39,136 bases of DNA. Origin: Nitrospirota bacterium. Its GTDB lineage: Bacteria; Nitrospirota; Nitrospiria; Nitrospirales; UBA8639. This document shows positions 1 through 9,418 of this stretch, piece after piece (within the stretch, counting starts at the first letter, position 1; each line of letters begins with the position of its first letter). The notes below the pieces were generated by a model. The model did no database searches, was not told the origin of the DNA, and saw only the letters and a list, made by a program, of their open reading frames with translations. A program made the translations under genes and the position numbers. The stretch spans positions 1-39,136 of the forward strand of contig RFGF01000108.1 of assembly GCA_003695915.1 (NCBI GenBank), written 5' to 3'.

Positions 1-2
1 CC

Positions 3-1001
3 CGTACCCTCTCTGTGGACGCCCATCTCCGGATGATGGCCGCCGCCCAGCCCTTCTTGAGCGGGGCCATCAGCAAAACCATCAACATGCCCGCCGAGGC
101 GACCGTGCACGATGTGCAAGCCGCTTATCTTGAGAGTTGGCGCTTGATGCTCAAGGCCGTGGCCCTCTATCGCGATGGCTCGAAACTCAGTCAGCCGCTC
201 AGCGCCGCCCTCGCCGTGCCACCGCGCGCGGACGCGGACGATGCCGTGCGCACGACCGCTCGCCAGGCCACGGAACGGGTGATGGTGCGCTATCTGGCCA
301 AGCGCCGCCCGCTTCCGACGCGACGCAGCGGCTACACGCAGAAAGCGATCGTGGGGGGGCACAAGATTTATCTCCGCACCGGGGAATACGAAGACGGCAC
401 GCTGGGTGAGATCTTCCTGGACATGCACAAAGAGGGCGCGGCCTTCCGGAGCCTCATGAACTGTTTTGCCATCGCCATCTCTTTAGGCCTCCAACACGGG
501 GTGCCGCTGGAAGAATTCGTCGATGCCTTTCTCTTTACCCGCTTCGAGCCCAATGGGCCGGTGCTCTTGAACGATCATATCAAACTGTCCACCTCGATCA
601 TCGATTACATCTTTCGGGAACTGGCGATCACCTACTTGGGCCGATACGATCTGGCACAGGTCGTGCCCGACGATCTGCGCGGCGACTCCGTCAAACAGGA
701 TGCCCCGATCAAGGACGAGGAAGATGCAGACTTGGTCGATCCTCATGCTCTTGGGTCCACATCGATCAGTCCGAATATCTTTCCAGCCCGCCGGGCCAAC
801 GGCAATGGCGCTCGTGGGAAAAGCGGCGTGGCCCACACCGTCGAAGTGACTCGCGAGACCCTCACCTACACGCAGATCCAACTCGCACGGCAAAAAGGGT
901 ACGAAGGCGATCCGTGCCCCGAATGCAAGCAGTTCACCATGGTGAGAAACGGCACCTGCCTCAAATGCGAGACCTGCGGCGCGACGAGCGGCTGTTCGTA
1001 G
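3..1001 (+). CDS. nrdJ: Adenosylcobalamin-dependent (class II) ribonucleotide reductase, C-terminal part
   Basis: This is the C-terminal third of a vitamin B12-dependent ribonucleoside-diphosphate reductase, which makes deoxyribonucleotides without needing oxygen. The frame is open from the first complete codon at position 3, so the gene begins upstream of the window. A GTG at 15 lies inside the conserved stretch [19 protein letters not shown], which is internal to the family and not a real start. The final 30 residues form a Cys-rich zinc-ribbon-like tail ([12 protein letters not shown]), which is typical of NrdJ. A linker of low complexity precedes it. The gene ends at a TAG and is followed by an AT-rich 79-base gap before an unrelated ATPase gene. 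Family assignment is firm. Nothing can be said about its promoter or N-terminal domains. Confidence 0.93.
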   Translation, partial: RTLSVDAHLRMMAAAQPFLSGAISKTINMPAEATVHDVQAAYLESWRLMLKAVALYRDGSKLSQPLSAALAVPPRADADDAVRTTARQATERVMVRYLAKRRPLPTRRSGYTQKAIVGGHKIYLRTGEYEDGTLGEIFLDMHKEGAAFRSLMNCFAIAISLGLQHGVPLEEFVDAFLFTRFEPNGPVLLNDHIKLSTSIIDYIFRELAITYLGRYDLAQVVPDDLRGDSVKQDAPIKDEEDADLVDPHALGSTSISPNIFPARRANGNGARGKSGVAHTVEVTRETLTYTQIQLARQKGYEGDPCPECKQFTMVRNGTCLKCETCGATSGCS

Positions 1002-1015
1002 CAGTCTTTTTATAG

Positions 1016-1070
1016 TATCTTTTCAGTAAGGTAAAGCTTAAAAGATAGTAAAGATAGTTTAGATACGTAA
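1016..1070. repeat. Inverted repeat and three 9-base tandem repeats upstream of the ATPase gene
   Basis: The short gap between nrdJ and the ATPase gene holds TATCTTTT (1016-1023) and its exact inverse AAAAGATA (1040-1047), 16 bases apart. Overlapping the right arm are three adjoining imperfect 9-mers, GATAGTAAA, GATAGTTTA and GATACGTAA (1044-1070). The last ends 10 bases before the ATG at 1081 and contains the weak AAGG ribosome-binding region nearby. The array could be an operator or a leader hairpin controlling the ATPase gene. That role is inferred from position only. Confidence 0.4.
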
Positions 1071-1080
1071 GGTTGATCCT

Positions 1081-2742
1081 ATGAACTTTAAATTGGATAT
1101 TCCAGATGAGAAAAAGGGAACTATTCCCCTTACCCTAGAAGTCGGCCGATGCCTCTTCGTGGTTGGGCGAACTGGATCTGGCAAATCGGGCCTTTTGCAG
1201 AAACTCTTCAAGGATCATTCTTCGGCTGCACGTTGGATACCTGCTTATCGACAGATTTGGTTTGTATCGGGTTTAGTTTCGATCACACCCGGTCAAAAGG
1301 ACAATTTAGAAAAAACCATTGCTGGCTATAGCAAAAACAATGAAGAGGCCCGCTGGAGAGACTATTCTCCTTTTGATCGAGTACAGATCCCCATTTTTGA
1401 TCTTGCTGCAGCCGAGAATAGCCGAGCTCGCTCGATAGCCAAAGCTGTGGACGACAATGATCCAGAGAGACTTGAGCAATTAAAGCAAACACCCTCGCCC
1501 ATTCAACAAATCAATGAATTATTTCACTTGTCTAACATTCCCATATCCTTGAACATGCCCAAAGACGGGGAATTCCAGGCTGTCAGATCTCAAGGCGAAG
1601 CGTACGGCATTGAGCAGCTTTCCGATGGTGAACGCAATGCCTTGCTCATTGCTGCAACAGTTTTAACTGCACCAGGAGCAACTTTAATTCTCATTGATGA
1701 ACCGGAGCGCCATCTTCACAGATCGATTGCTTCGGCATTTCTTACCCAATTGCTCCAACAACGGCCAGATTGTGCCTTTATTATTTCGACACACGACCTT
1801 ATGCTCCCGCTCGATAATCCTTCTTCGCATGTCTTGATACTTCGCAATTGCCGGTTCCAGGGGAACGCTATCCACTCGTGGGAGGCGCATCTTTACCCCT
1901 CATCAACGAGCATCGATGAATCCTTGAAAAAGGACATTCTCGGAAGTCGGCAAACCATTCTTTTTGTCGAAGGGACCGAGCAAAGTCTTGATAAGGCCTT
2001 GTATGGATTGCTCTTTCCGAATGTCACGGTGATTCCTAAAGGAGGCTGCCGAGATGTTCAACATGCCGTTCAGGCTATTCGATCTTGCAGAGATCTGCAT
2101 TGGCTTCAGGTCTATGGCCTGATCGACAACGATTATCGCCCACCTGATGAATGTACAAAGCTACTTCAACAAGGGATTGTTACCACTCCTTATTATTCCG
2201 TTGAATCAATCTATTATCATTCAGAAATTTTAAAAAAGATTGCTGAACGCCAAGCCAAGGTCGATGGAAGAGATGCAGGGGGAAAACTTGAATCGGCAAA
2301 GAGAGAAGTCCTCCAAAAAGTATCTTATGAAAATCACAAGGAGCATCTTGTCAACCGTATTGTTGAAAAACGCGTTCGAGCACAATTCAACAGTTCTTCA
2401 CCCACCAAAGAACAACTTGCTAGCACAAAACCAATCACAATTTCGATCGATGTCCCAAGGATTCGTCAAGACGAAGATGAAAAATTGAAATTATTCATCG
2501 ACAACAATAGTTGGGAGGAGATTCTCGCGCGATATCCTGTCCGGGAAACACCAGCTCTTGATGCCATAGCAAAGGCATTAGGGTTTCAAAATCGTGCTCA
2601 TTATGAAGAGGCGGTGTTAACACTCCTAAAAGAAGATCATCAACTGATTGATTGTGTGAGAAAAGAATTTGGACTTTTATTTCAAGAAACCGTGCATAGT
2701 GCAGAGGCTCTGTCATTGCAACCAGTAAAACAATTAAACTGA
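1081..2742 (+). CDS. ABC-type ATPase with C-terminal TOPRIM-like domain (OLD/PARIS-like, putative phage defence)
   Basis: Residues 1-250 form an ABC/AAA ATPase. The Walker A is GRTGSGKS (29-36), an ABC signature-like LSDGE is at 180-184, the Walker B is TLILIDEPE (201-209) and the H-loop is STHD (236-239). After residue 290 comes a TOPRIM/DUF4435-like half. It has ILFVEGTE (Glu298), a GGC turn near 321-323 and LIDND (348-351), which supply the acidic residues of a possible metal site. The order ATPase then TOPRIM is that of OLD-family nucleases and of fused AriA-AriB proteins of PARIS defence systems. At 553 residues it is shorter than two separate PARIS subunits combined. The gene is visibly AT-richer and its codon use differs from nrdJ and polA, which suggests horizontal acquisition. 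No partner gene is adjacent. The exact family is uncertain, but the two-domain reading is well supported. Confidence 0.75.
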   Translation: MNFKLDIPDEKKGTIPLTLEVGRCLFVVGRTGSGKSGLLQKLFKDHSSAARWIPAYRQIWFVSGLVSITPGQKDNLEKTIAGYSKNNEEARWRDYSPFDRVQIPIFDLAAAENSRARSIAKAVDDNDPERLEQLKQTPSPIQQINELFHLSNIPISLNMPKDGEFQAVRSQGEAYGIEQLSDGERNALLIAATVLTAPGATLILIDEPERHLHRSIASAFLTQLLQQRPDCAFIISTHDLMLPLDNPSSHVLILRNCRFQGNAIHSWEAHLYPSSTSIDESLKKDILGSRQTILFVEGTEQSLDKALYGLLFPNVTVIPKGGCRDVQHAVQAIRSCRDLHWLQVYGLIDNDYRPPDECTKLLQQGIVTTPYYSVESIYYHSEILKKIAERQAKVDGRDAGGKLESAKREVLQKVSYENHKEHLVNRIVEKRVRAQFNSSSPTKEQLASTKPITISIDVPRIRQDEDEKLKLFIDNNSWEEILARYPVRETPALDAIAKALGFQNRAHYEEAVLTLLKEDHQLIDCVRKEFGLLFQETVHSAEALSLQPVKQLN

Positions 2743-2999
2743 TGACGGGCTTCTGAATACCGATTATAAGGACTATCTTTCTTCCCAAAGGTGTGCTAGA
2801 GTAATTTTGTTTTACCGCAATGGGCTTGGCGGTGAAATCAAAAAGTGCAAAGCCCGGTATCAATCAGTGGTGTTGTGCCCGAGAATCCCCTCGGAAGTTT
2901 GAACTCAGTCGCCTCGGCGTTCATGTCCGCGATCTGCTCCTTCCAGCCGGTTTTCCGTTCTCGAGCTTAAGACCATCTCAATTATCAAGGAGGACCTCC

Positions 3000-3320
3000 A
3001 TGGGTTCAAAAATTTATGTTGGTGGATTGCCGTATTCTTCAACCGAGTCCGAGCTCGCTGAGCTGTTTTCGACGCACGGGACCGTCGAATCGGTGAATGT
3101 CATTACAGACAAGTACACCGGTCAATCGCGAGGCTTCGGCTTTGTGGAAATGTCCACCAAGGAAGAAGCGCAAGCCGCGATCGCTGCACTCAATGGTACA
3201 GAGTTGGGGGGGCGAACATTGACAGTGAATGAGGCTAGGCCTCAGGCTCCTCGTTCAAGCCAAGGTGGATTTGGCGGGGGTCGCTTTGGCGGCGGGAACA
3301 AGCGCCGAAGCCGGTTCTGA
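3000..3320 (+). CDS. RRM-type RNA-binding protein with glycine-rich tail
   Basis: This 106-residue protein has a single RNA recognition motif (about residues 3-80) followed by a Gly/Arg tail ending in RRSRF. The RNP2 motif is KIYVGGLP near the N-terminus and RNP1 is RGFGFVEM near residue 44. Both carry the aromatic residues that stack on RNA bases. The start at 3000 is chosen because AAGGAGG lies just upstream and the RNP2 strand follows immediately. A longer in-frame extension to 2820 has no family similarity. Proteins of this kind are common in cyanobacteria and some Proteobacteria and are often cold- or stress-induced; which RNA this one binds is unknown. A strong intrinsic terminator follows 30 bases downstream. 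The roughly 255-base gap upstream may hold a structured leader, with a short CCGC/GCGG stem around 2811-2837. Confidence 0.9.
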   Translation: MGSKIYVGGLPYSSTESELAELFSTHGTVESVNVITDKYTGQSRGFGFVEMSTKEEAQAAIAALNGTELGGRTLTVNEARPQAPRSSQGGFGGGRFGGGNKRRSRF

Positions 3321-3350
3321 AAATATTACGGAGATCTCGCGTTCTATCAC

Positions 3351-3381
3351 AAGGCCCTCGTTTTCGAGGGCCTTGCTTTTT
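3351..3381 (+). terminator. Rho-independent terminator of the RRM gene
   Basis: A perfect 10-base-pair stem, AAGGCCCTCG with CGAGGGCCTT, encloses a TTTT loop. It is followed by GCTTTTT. It lies between the RRM stop codon and the 3' end of the convergent phosphohexomutase gene. The T-run is on the plus strand, so it serves the RRM transcript. Confidence 0.9.
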
Positions 3382-3400
3382 CAATGCTGGGCTTTGTCGA

Positions 3401-4825
3401 TTATGTCTCGCACAGCCACGTCCGGCCCGCCCGCATAATTCGCTCCAATTGTTCGGCTGTTTTGGCCTCTCCGTAACAGCGAACAATCGGTTCCGTACCC
3501 GATGGACGGAGCAGAAACCAGCTTCCATCACTCAAGATCAACTTGCAGCCATCCAACCGATTCACGTCAACGACTTCCATGCCAGCCAATGATGATGGCG
3601 GATGCTCGAGTTTTTGATCGAGGAGTTCGCGCATACGAGACGTGATCGGGAGATCCTCGCGTCTCGTCCAGACTCGGCCCACGCGATGATACAGATCCAT
3701 AACCAATTCTTGGATGGTCTTCCCTGTGACCGCCACCATCTCGGTCACCAGTGCACAGGCCAACATGCCGTCTTTTTCCGGCACGTGTCCTTGAATAGAG
3801 AGTCCCGCACTTTCTTCCCCACCCAAGATCACTGCCCCTTTTGCCAACAGCTCACCGATATATTTAAATCCAACCGGCGTTTCGTACACCGTCAACCCAT
3901 GATAAGCAGCGACCAAATCGATCAAATGGGTGGTGGCGACAGATCGTGCGATTCCTCCTTTCCACTTTCGGTGCGCCACAAGATAATCCAAGACGAGAGC
4001 CAAAATCACGTTAGGTTCGATAAACGTCCCATCAGCATCGACCACGCCAAATCGGTCTCCATCTCCATCCGTGGCCACTCCGAGATGAGCCTTTTCCTGC
4101 CTCACAGTCTCACGCAATTCCCGGAGAGTTTGCGCTGAAGGATCAGGGCGACCCCCACCGAAATAAGGATCCCGCCAATGATGAAGCACGGCCAGTTTAG
4201 CGCCAGCGTACCGACGCAAAAACTCGTCGAGATAGCCGCGGGTTGTGCCATAGAACGGATCCATGACAATTCGCAAGCCACGTTCACGGATTCGTTGGCA
4301 ATCGATCAACCCTTCCAACGCCGTCAAATATTCCGGACGCGGATCGTACCATCGCACTAGTCCGTCTGCTTGCGCGCGCTCCCATGGCAACCATTTGATA
4401 TGCTCTCCGTGCAACAACGGCTGAATGCGTTGTTCGATAGCCCGCGTGGTTTCCGGAAGGGCTGGCCCGCCCCACGAAGGCGTAAATTTGACCCCATTGT
4501 ACTCCGGGGGATTGTGGCTGGCCGAAATATTGATCCCACCCGCCAACTGATGCTTCACGACATGATAGGCGATTGTTGGCGTCGGAGTTTCACGATCGCA
4601 GAGGAAGGCCGGAATCCCGTGGGCCGCCAAAACCTCGGCAGCCGTTCTGGCGAATAATTCCCCGAGAAATCGAGAATCGTATCCCACAATCACGCCTAGC
4701 TGCCCGATCTTTTCTTGACGGAGATACTGAGCGATTCCCTGCGTCACAATGCGAACATTGCTAAACGTAAATTCGTCAGCCAGAATTGCCCGCCAACCCG
4801 ATGTGCCAAATTTGATGGTTGCCAT
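3401..4825 (-). CDS. Phosphoglucomutase/phosphomannomutase family protein
   Basis: This 474-residue alpha-D-phosphohexomutase interconverts sugar 1- and 6-phosphates for glycogen, trehalose or surface-polysaccharide precursors. All four family motifs are visible. The phosphoserine loop is SASHNP (catalytic Ser about 103), the metal loop is DGDGDR (253-258), the sugar-specificity loop is GGEES (335-339) and the phosphate-binding loop is RPSGTEP (440-446). The start gives MATIKFGTSGWR, the usual N-terminus of the family, and GAGGG lies a few bases upstream. GGEES leaves glucose versus mannose preference open. A HAD phosphatase gene lies 102 bases upstream on the same strand, so the two could act on related sugar phosphates. 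The substrate cannot be fixed from sequence alone. Confidence 0.92.
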   Translation of the reverse strand: MATIKFGTSGWRAILADEFTFSNVRIVTQGIAQYLRQEKIGQLGVIVGYDSRFLGELFARTAAEVLAAHGIPAFLCDRETPTPTIAYHVVKHQLAGGINISASHNPPEYNGVKFTPSWGGPALPETTRAIEQRIQPLLHGEHIKWLPWERAQADGLVRWYDPRPEYLTALEGLIDCQRIRERGLRIVMDPFYGTTRGYLDEFLRRYAGAKLAVLHHWRDPYFGGGRPDPSAQTLRELRETVRQEKAHLGVATDGDGDRFGVVDADGTFIEPNVILALVLDYLVAHRKWKGGIARSVATTHLIDLVAAYHGLTVYETPVGFKYIGELLAKGAVILGGEESAGLSIQGHVPEKDGMLACALVTEMVAVTGKTIQELVMDLYHRVGRVWTRREDLPITSRMRELLDQKLEHPPSSLAGMEVVDVNRLDGCKLILSDGSWFLLRPSGTEPIVRCYGEAKTAEQLERIMRAGRTWLCET

Positions 4826-4927
4826 TATTCCCTCAGTGACGCATCATGAGACACCACTGAATCGTGCCACTCGTCTGTCACCTTCCCTACCATAGGTATT
4901 GCTCACCCTTGCCCCAACGCAGGATTC

Positions 4928-5647
4928 CTATAGCTCATGGAGCATCTCGATCCACCGATCACGGTTCTGGGTTGTGCACGAATTCTGCTCTCGGTCACGC
5001 GAAGCCAGCAAGTCATGAAGCACTTCCACCACACCATCCGGGCCGGGAAGTCTAGTTACTCGCCCGGCTCTGGTGCGGAGACTCGGCACGGCATCTTGCA
5101 CCGCAATGCCAAGGTGAGCCATCTCGAGCAACGTTTGATCATTTTCTCCATCGCCGAATGCGATGACTGGTTCACCATCCAGCCCGGCATAGGCCAGCAG
5201 CTGCTGGAGTCCCGATGCTTTGTTCGCCCCTCGAGGAAGAATCATCAACGCCCCTTTGTTGTACTCAAAAGTGATGCGATCCTCGTACTTTGCTGTGATG
5301 GGCTGTAGGCGCGGTTCATGGTGGGCCCAAGTCGCAGCGATCGCTTTCCCGCGAATCACTTCGATACCCAACTGCGTCAGTTCATGAATCATGGCATCAG
5401 GAATTGTTCCAAACGGGAGCGCGATATGACAAGACGGAAGATGCTCGATCACGGCACCGTTTTCCCATACAATGCCGGTCAACCATGGCACGATGGCGTC
5501 GATCGAGGCTTGTCGATACAAACGCCCCGTTACCAGAAACAAGGCATACGACTGCGCGGCAGCTCGACGCAAGGATTCGACCACATTGGCCGGGACCTGT
5601 CCATCTTTGGCAATGGTGCCGTCGAAATCAAAGGCCAGTAGACACAT
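4928..5647 (-). CDS. HAD-superfamily (Cof/SPP-like) phosphatase
   Basis: The 240-residue product begins with the HAD nucleophile motif AFDFDGTIA, with Asp7 as nucleophile and Asp9 as acid/base. Motif II is LFLVTGR, and motif IV near the C-terminus is IAFGDGENDQTLL, the metal-binding acidic loop of Cof-type (class IIB) members. Such enzymes dephosphorylate sugar phosphates or related metabolites. I start it at the ATG at 5647, not the longer frame at 5737, because the catalytic strand begins within a few residues and GGGG lies just upstream. The upstream extension is inside the exonuclease III gene. The start overlaps the end of that gene by 20 bases, which implies translational coupling. The substrate is unknown. 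Its position next to a phosphohexomutase makes a sugar phosphate plausible. Confidence 0.85.
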   Translation of the reverse strand: MCLLAFDFDGTIAKDGQVPANVVESLRRAAAQSYALFLVTGRLYRQASIDAIVPWLTGIVWENGAVIEHLPSCHIALPFGTIPDAMIHELTQLGIEVIRGKAIAATWAHHEPRLQPITAKYEDRITFEYNKGALMILPRGANKASGLQQLLAYAGLDGEPVIAFGDGENDQTLLEMAHLGIAVQDAVPSLRTRAGRVTRLPGPDGVVEVLHDLLASRDREQNSCTTQNRDRWIEMLHEL

Positions 5648-6452
5648 CGTGACCCCATTCCGTGAGCAGGGGACGTGGCGGCAGATCCGCAAGTTCACAC
5701 CAAACCGGTGCATGATCGGAAGGTTTAGCTTGATCACGAGGTCCCTTGTCCACGCCCGATGCGATCAATCGATCAGCCGCCTGCGGGGATAAGAGCAGAT
5801 GATCGATACGGAGTCCCTCGTCCTTGTGCCAGCGCCCACCTTGATAATCCCAAAACGTATACACTCCGGGCTCAGGATGAAAAACACGGACCGCATCCGT
5901 CAGCCCCAAATGACAGAGGGCTCGAAACCGCGCTCGCGAAGCCGGATGACACAAAGCATCCTCGGCAAAGGCTTGCGGATCATAGACATCGCTATCTACA
6001 GGACACACATTGAAGTCGCCACCCAGCACCGTGGCTTCCTCCAGCTCGAGCCGCGAGCGTACATGCGAGAGAAGGCGATCCATCCAGCTCAGTTTATAAG
6101 AAAATTTCTCGCTTGCGATAGGATTGCCGTTCGGGACATAAAGTGACGCGACGCGAACATTGCCGATGACTCCTTCGACATATCGCGCCTGTCCATCGGA
6201 TGTCTCGCCTGGCAACATCAGATGCTCCACTTCCAATGGCCTCCGTGAAAGAATCGCGACGCCATTGAATCCTTTTTGACCAACGACGGTTGCGTAATAC
6301 CCCAATTCCTCGAACACTTCGGTCGGAAACTGTTCCGTTGGAACTTTGACCTCCTGCAAGAGAAGGACATCGGGAGAATGGGCTGTCAGCCACGCAACGA
6401 CGTGGGGCAGCCGCATCCGGATGGAATTCACATTCCATGTCGCGATTTTCAT
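5628..6452 (-). CDS. xth: Exodeoxyribonuclease III (AP endonuclease)
   Basis: This 274-residue enzyme of the exonuclease III/APE1 family nicks DNA 5' of abasic sites and degrades 3' ends in base-excision repair. The active site is complete. Asn7 lies in TWNVNS, Glu34 in LLQEVK, Tyr105 in SLYVPNG, Asp146 and Asn148 in GGDFNVCP, and the terminal Asp-His pair in SDHAPVW (about 246-247). Length is normal for the family. The ATG start gives the canonical MKIATWNVNSIR. Its last 20 bases overlap the HAD phosphatase start. The DNA polymerase I gene lies 146 bases upstream in the same direction, so two steps of abasic-site repair are encoded together. Confidence 0.95.
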   Translation of the reverse strand: MKIATWNVNSIRMRLPHVVAWLTAHSPDVLLLQEVKVPTEQFPTEVFEELGYYATVVGQKGFNGVAILSRRPLEVEHLMLPGETSDGQARYVEGVIGNVRVASLYVPNGNPIASEKFSYKLSWMDRLLSHVRSRLELEEATVLGGDFNVCPVDSDVYDPQAFAEDALCHPASRARFRALCHLGLTDAVRVFHPEPGVYTFWDYQGGRWHKDEGLRIDHLLLSPQAADRLIASGVDKGPRDQAKPSDHAPVWCELADLPPRPLLTEWGHDVSTGL

Positions 6453-6598
6453 ACGAAACCTGACCCTTGCCTCGTCGTGGTTCTTTTTTCAGTTGACGTT
6501 GCGACGATACCCAGAGACAGACGATGCCAACTCCCGATCAGATGACGGAAAATCAATCCATCACCCTAACAAGCGGTGACGTGCATCCGCTGAACCGA

Positions 6599-9418
6599 TC
6601 AATGGGCCTCGGCCCAGGATCGCCCGATTCCGACGTCCACGACGAGGGGCACCGACAATGAAATGGCAGGAAGGGGTGCCGTTTCCATGATTTTCTTTAC
6701 GACGTCGGCAACATGCGCGACGGCATCTTCACGTACTTCCAGCAGCAGCTCATCATGGACGGTAAGCAGCAGCCGCGTATGTGGACTCAGACCATGCTGT
6801 TCCAAGGCTGGAGGCACGCGAATCATCGCCCGTTTCAGAATATCGGCCGCCGATCCCTGGATCGGGGCATTGATGGCTGCCCGTTCGGCAAAGCTGCGCC
6901 GAGCTGGATTTTTGTCATGGATTCCTTGAACGTAACATCGTCGACCGAACAATGTTTCGACATAGCCATGCTCGCGGCAAAACTGTTTGGCCCATTCCAT
7001 GTACCTTTGGATGCCGGGATATCGATCGAAATAGGCCTGGATATACTCCGCGGCCTCGCTTTGCTCTACACCCAACTGTCTCGCCAATCCAAAAGGACTG
7101 ATGCCGTAAATAATGCCGAAATTGATGGCCTTGGCCTTGCGGCGCAATGCCGCATCCAAGGCATCCGCTGGAACACCAAAAACCTGACTGGCCGTCAACG
7201 CATGAATGTCCATTCCCTCCCGAAAGGCCTGTTTCAGCCCTTCGACATCGGCGATGTGAGCGAGCAGACGCAATTCGATTTGCGAATAATCGAGCGACAC
7301 GAGAAGATGCCCAGGCTCTGCGACAAACGCCTGACGGATTTTTCGCCCTTCTTCGGTTCGAACGGGAATATTCTGCAAATTGGGATCCGTCGAAGCGAGT
7401 CGTCCCGTCGAGGCCGAGGCCATGGAAAACGAGGTATGGACACGACGAGTCCGAGGATGGATTTGCTGCATCAGCGCATCGGCATAGGTGCTTTTCAGTT
7501 TATCGAGGTGCCGCCATTCCAGCACGCGTGCCGGCAACTCATACCCCTGGATGGCCAATGATTCGAGAACGTCCGCGCTGGTCGCATAGGCGCCGGCTTT
7601 TCCTTTTTGTCCCCCAGCGATCCCCATTTCCTCAAAAAGAATGTCTCCCAGTTGCTTTGGCGATCCGATGTTAAAGGGGCGCCCCGCCAATCGATGGATG
7701 TCGGATTCCAAATTCGCCAATCGCTGGGCAAGATCGGCGCTCAATTGTTTCAGCTGCGCGAGATCGACGGCAATGCCATGCTGCTCCATAGCGGCCAGCA
7801 CGGGAATCAGCGGCCGCTCGAGCGTCTCGTAAACGGTCACCATGTGCTCTTTGACCAATCGAGGCTTGAGCACCCGATAAAGCCGCATCGTGATATCCGC
7901 ATCCTCCGCAGCATACCGCAAGGCTTTGTCTAACGGAACTTGCTCAAAGGGAATTTGCGTTTTGCCACTGCCAGCGACCTCTTTGTATGTGACCGTCGTA
8001 TAGCCCAAGTACAACTGCGCCAATTCGTCCAACCCATGCCCGTGTGCGCCCCCTTCCAAGACATAGGATAACAACATGGTGTCATCGACGGGTGCGAGTG
8101 TCAGTCCGTATTGAGCGAACACCACGGAGTCATATTTGATATTGTGACCGATTTTCAGGACAGACGGATCCGCGAATAAGGGGCGCAGGGCATCGAGCAC
8201 GAGATCGAGCGAAAGCTGGCGAACAGATATCTCCTCGCTCGATTGAGCAAATGGCAATGTATCCGGACGCATCCCGTTGGTATGAGCCAAAGGAATATAA
8301 CAGGCATGGAATGGTTCCACGCACAACGAGATGCCGACGAGCCGCGCTTGCATCTGATCCAGCGAGGTGGTTTCGGTATCCACGGCCACATATCCTGCCT
8401 CGGTTGCGCGTGCGATCCATTGCTCGAGCGCGGCCAGCGTCTGCACTAGTTCGTAGCGAAGCGTCGGTGTTTCGTGCTCGGAGGGATTCTTGGAATTAGG
8501 CTGAGAAAAGATGCCCGAGCAAGACCCGTTTTGAATCCGGGCCGCAATGGATTTGAATCCCTGTTCTTCCAAAAACGTCAGCAACGTCTTTTTATCGATG
8601 GGGCGCCGCACCAGTTGCTCGACCGGAACCGGAACGGGCACATCGGTTCGCAGGCGGATCAATTGCCGCGAAAGCCTTGCCGTATCGGCATGAGCCAACA
8701 GGGCCTCCCGGCGCTTGGCTTGTTTGATCTCCGAAGCCCGGGCCAGCAACGTCTCCATATCGCCATATTGCCGAATCAATTGGGCTGCCGTTTTGATACC
8801 GATCCCAGGTACACCGGGAATGTTGTCGCTCGTATCGCCAGCCAAGGCGAGCACATCGATCACTTTTTCCGGAGGAACGCCGAATTTCTCCTCGACTTCT
8901 CGAGGACCGATCCATCGATTTTTCAGGGGATCATACATCTGGACGCGATCGGAGACTAACTGCATCAGATCTTTATCCGACGATACAATGATCACGCTCG
9001 CACCCTTCTCCAACGCCTGCTGCGTATAGGTGGCAATGAGATCGTCCGCTTCATAGCCCTGAACTTCCAGACAATCGAGATTAAAGGCCTGCGTCGCCTC
9101 CCGCACCAACGGAAATTGAGGCACGAGTTCTTCAGGCAACTCCGGTCGATTCGCTTTGTATTGAGCGGAGAGTTCGTTGCGAAACGTCGTGCGGTCGGCA
9201 TCGAACAAGACCCCGATATATTCCGCCTGCATATCGGTGAGCAGCTTGATCATCATGTTGGTGAATCCGTAGACGGCGTTCACGGGCGTGCCATCCGACC
9301 GCGTGAGAAAGGGGATGGCGTGGAAAGCCCGAAAGATGAATCCGGACGCATCCACCAAATAGAGTCGTTGAATCTCGGATTCTGTCGTCGCGCGATCTGT
9401 CATCGATGCTTCAACCAC
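6599..9418 (-). CDS. polA: DNA polymerase I
   Basis: The 939-residue product has all three domains. Residues 1-300 are the 5'-nuclease, with YLVDASG near 20 and the acidic SSDKDLMQ near 146. Residues about 325-530 are the 3'-5' proofreading exonuclease, with intact DTET (347-350), GHNIKYD (424-430) and YAAEDAD. The rest is the family A polymerase: motif A DYSQIELR (710-717), motif B RRKAKAINFGIIYG (759-772) and motif C VHDE (887-890). The proofreading acids are all present, unlike in many thermophile homologues. A GTG start at 9418 is preferred because GAGAGG lies eight bases upstream. The ATG five codons later has no clear ribosome-binding site. It would fill gaps left by ExoIII, encoded just downstream, and by Nth, encoded elsewhere in the window. 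Confidence 0.97.
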   Translation of the reverse strand: MVEASMTDRATTESEIQRLYLVDASGFIFRAFHAIPFLTRSDGTPVNAVYGFTNMMIKLLTDMQAEYIGVLFDADRTTFRNELSAQYKANRPELPEELVPQFPLVREATQAFNLDCLEVQGYEADDLIATYTQQALEKGASVIIVSSDKDLMQLVSDRVQMYDPLKNRWIGPREVEEKFGVPPEKVIDVLALAGDTSDNIPGVPGIGIKTAAQLIRQYGDMETLLARASEIKQAKRREALLAHADTARLSRQLIRLRTDVPVPVPVEQLVRRPIDKKTLLTFLEEQGFKSIAARIQNGSCSGIFSQPNSKNPSEHETPTLRYELVQTLAALEQWIARATEAGYVAVDTETTSLDQMQARLVGISLCVEPFHACYIPLAHTNGMRPDTLPFAQSSEEISVRQLSLDLVLDALRPLFADPSVLKIGHNIKYDSVVFAQYGLTLAPVDDTMLLSYVLEGGAHGHGLDELAQLYLGYTTVTYKEVAGSGKTQIPFEQVPLDKALRYAAEDADITMRLYRVLKPRLVKEHMVTVYETLERPLIPVLAAMEQHGIAVDLAQLKQLSADLAQRLANLESDIHRLAGRPFNIGSPKQLGDILFEEMGIAGGQKGKAGAYATSADVLESLAIQGYELPARVLEWRHLDKLKSTYADALMQQIHPRTRRVHTSFSMASASTGRLASTDPNLQNIPVRTEEGRKIRQAFVAEPGHLLVSLDYSQIELRLLAHIADVEGLKQAFREGMDIHALTASQVFGVPADALDAALRRKAKAINFGIIYGISPFGLARQLGVEQSEAAEYIQAYFDRYPGIQRYMEWAKQFCREHGYVETLFGRRCYVQGIHDKNPARRSFAERAAINAPIQGSAADILKRAMIRVPPALEQHGLSPHTRLLLTVHDELLLEVREDAVAHVADVVKKIMETAPLPAISLSVPLVVDVGIGRSWAEAH

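Noticed and set aside
6713-7561. Plus-strand 282-codon open frame
   Set aside because: Antisense shadow of the polymerase domain of polA.
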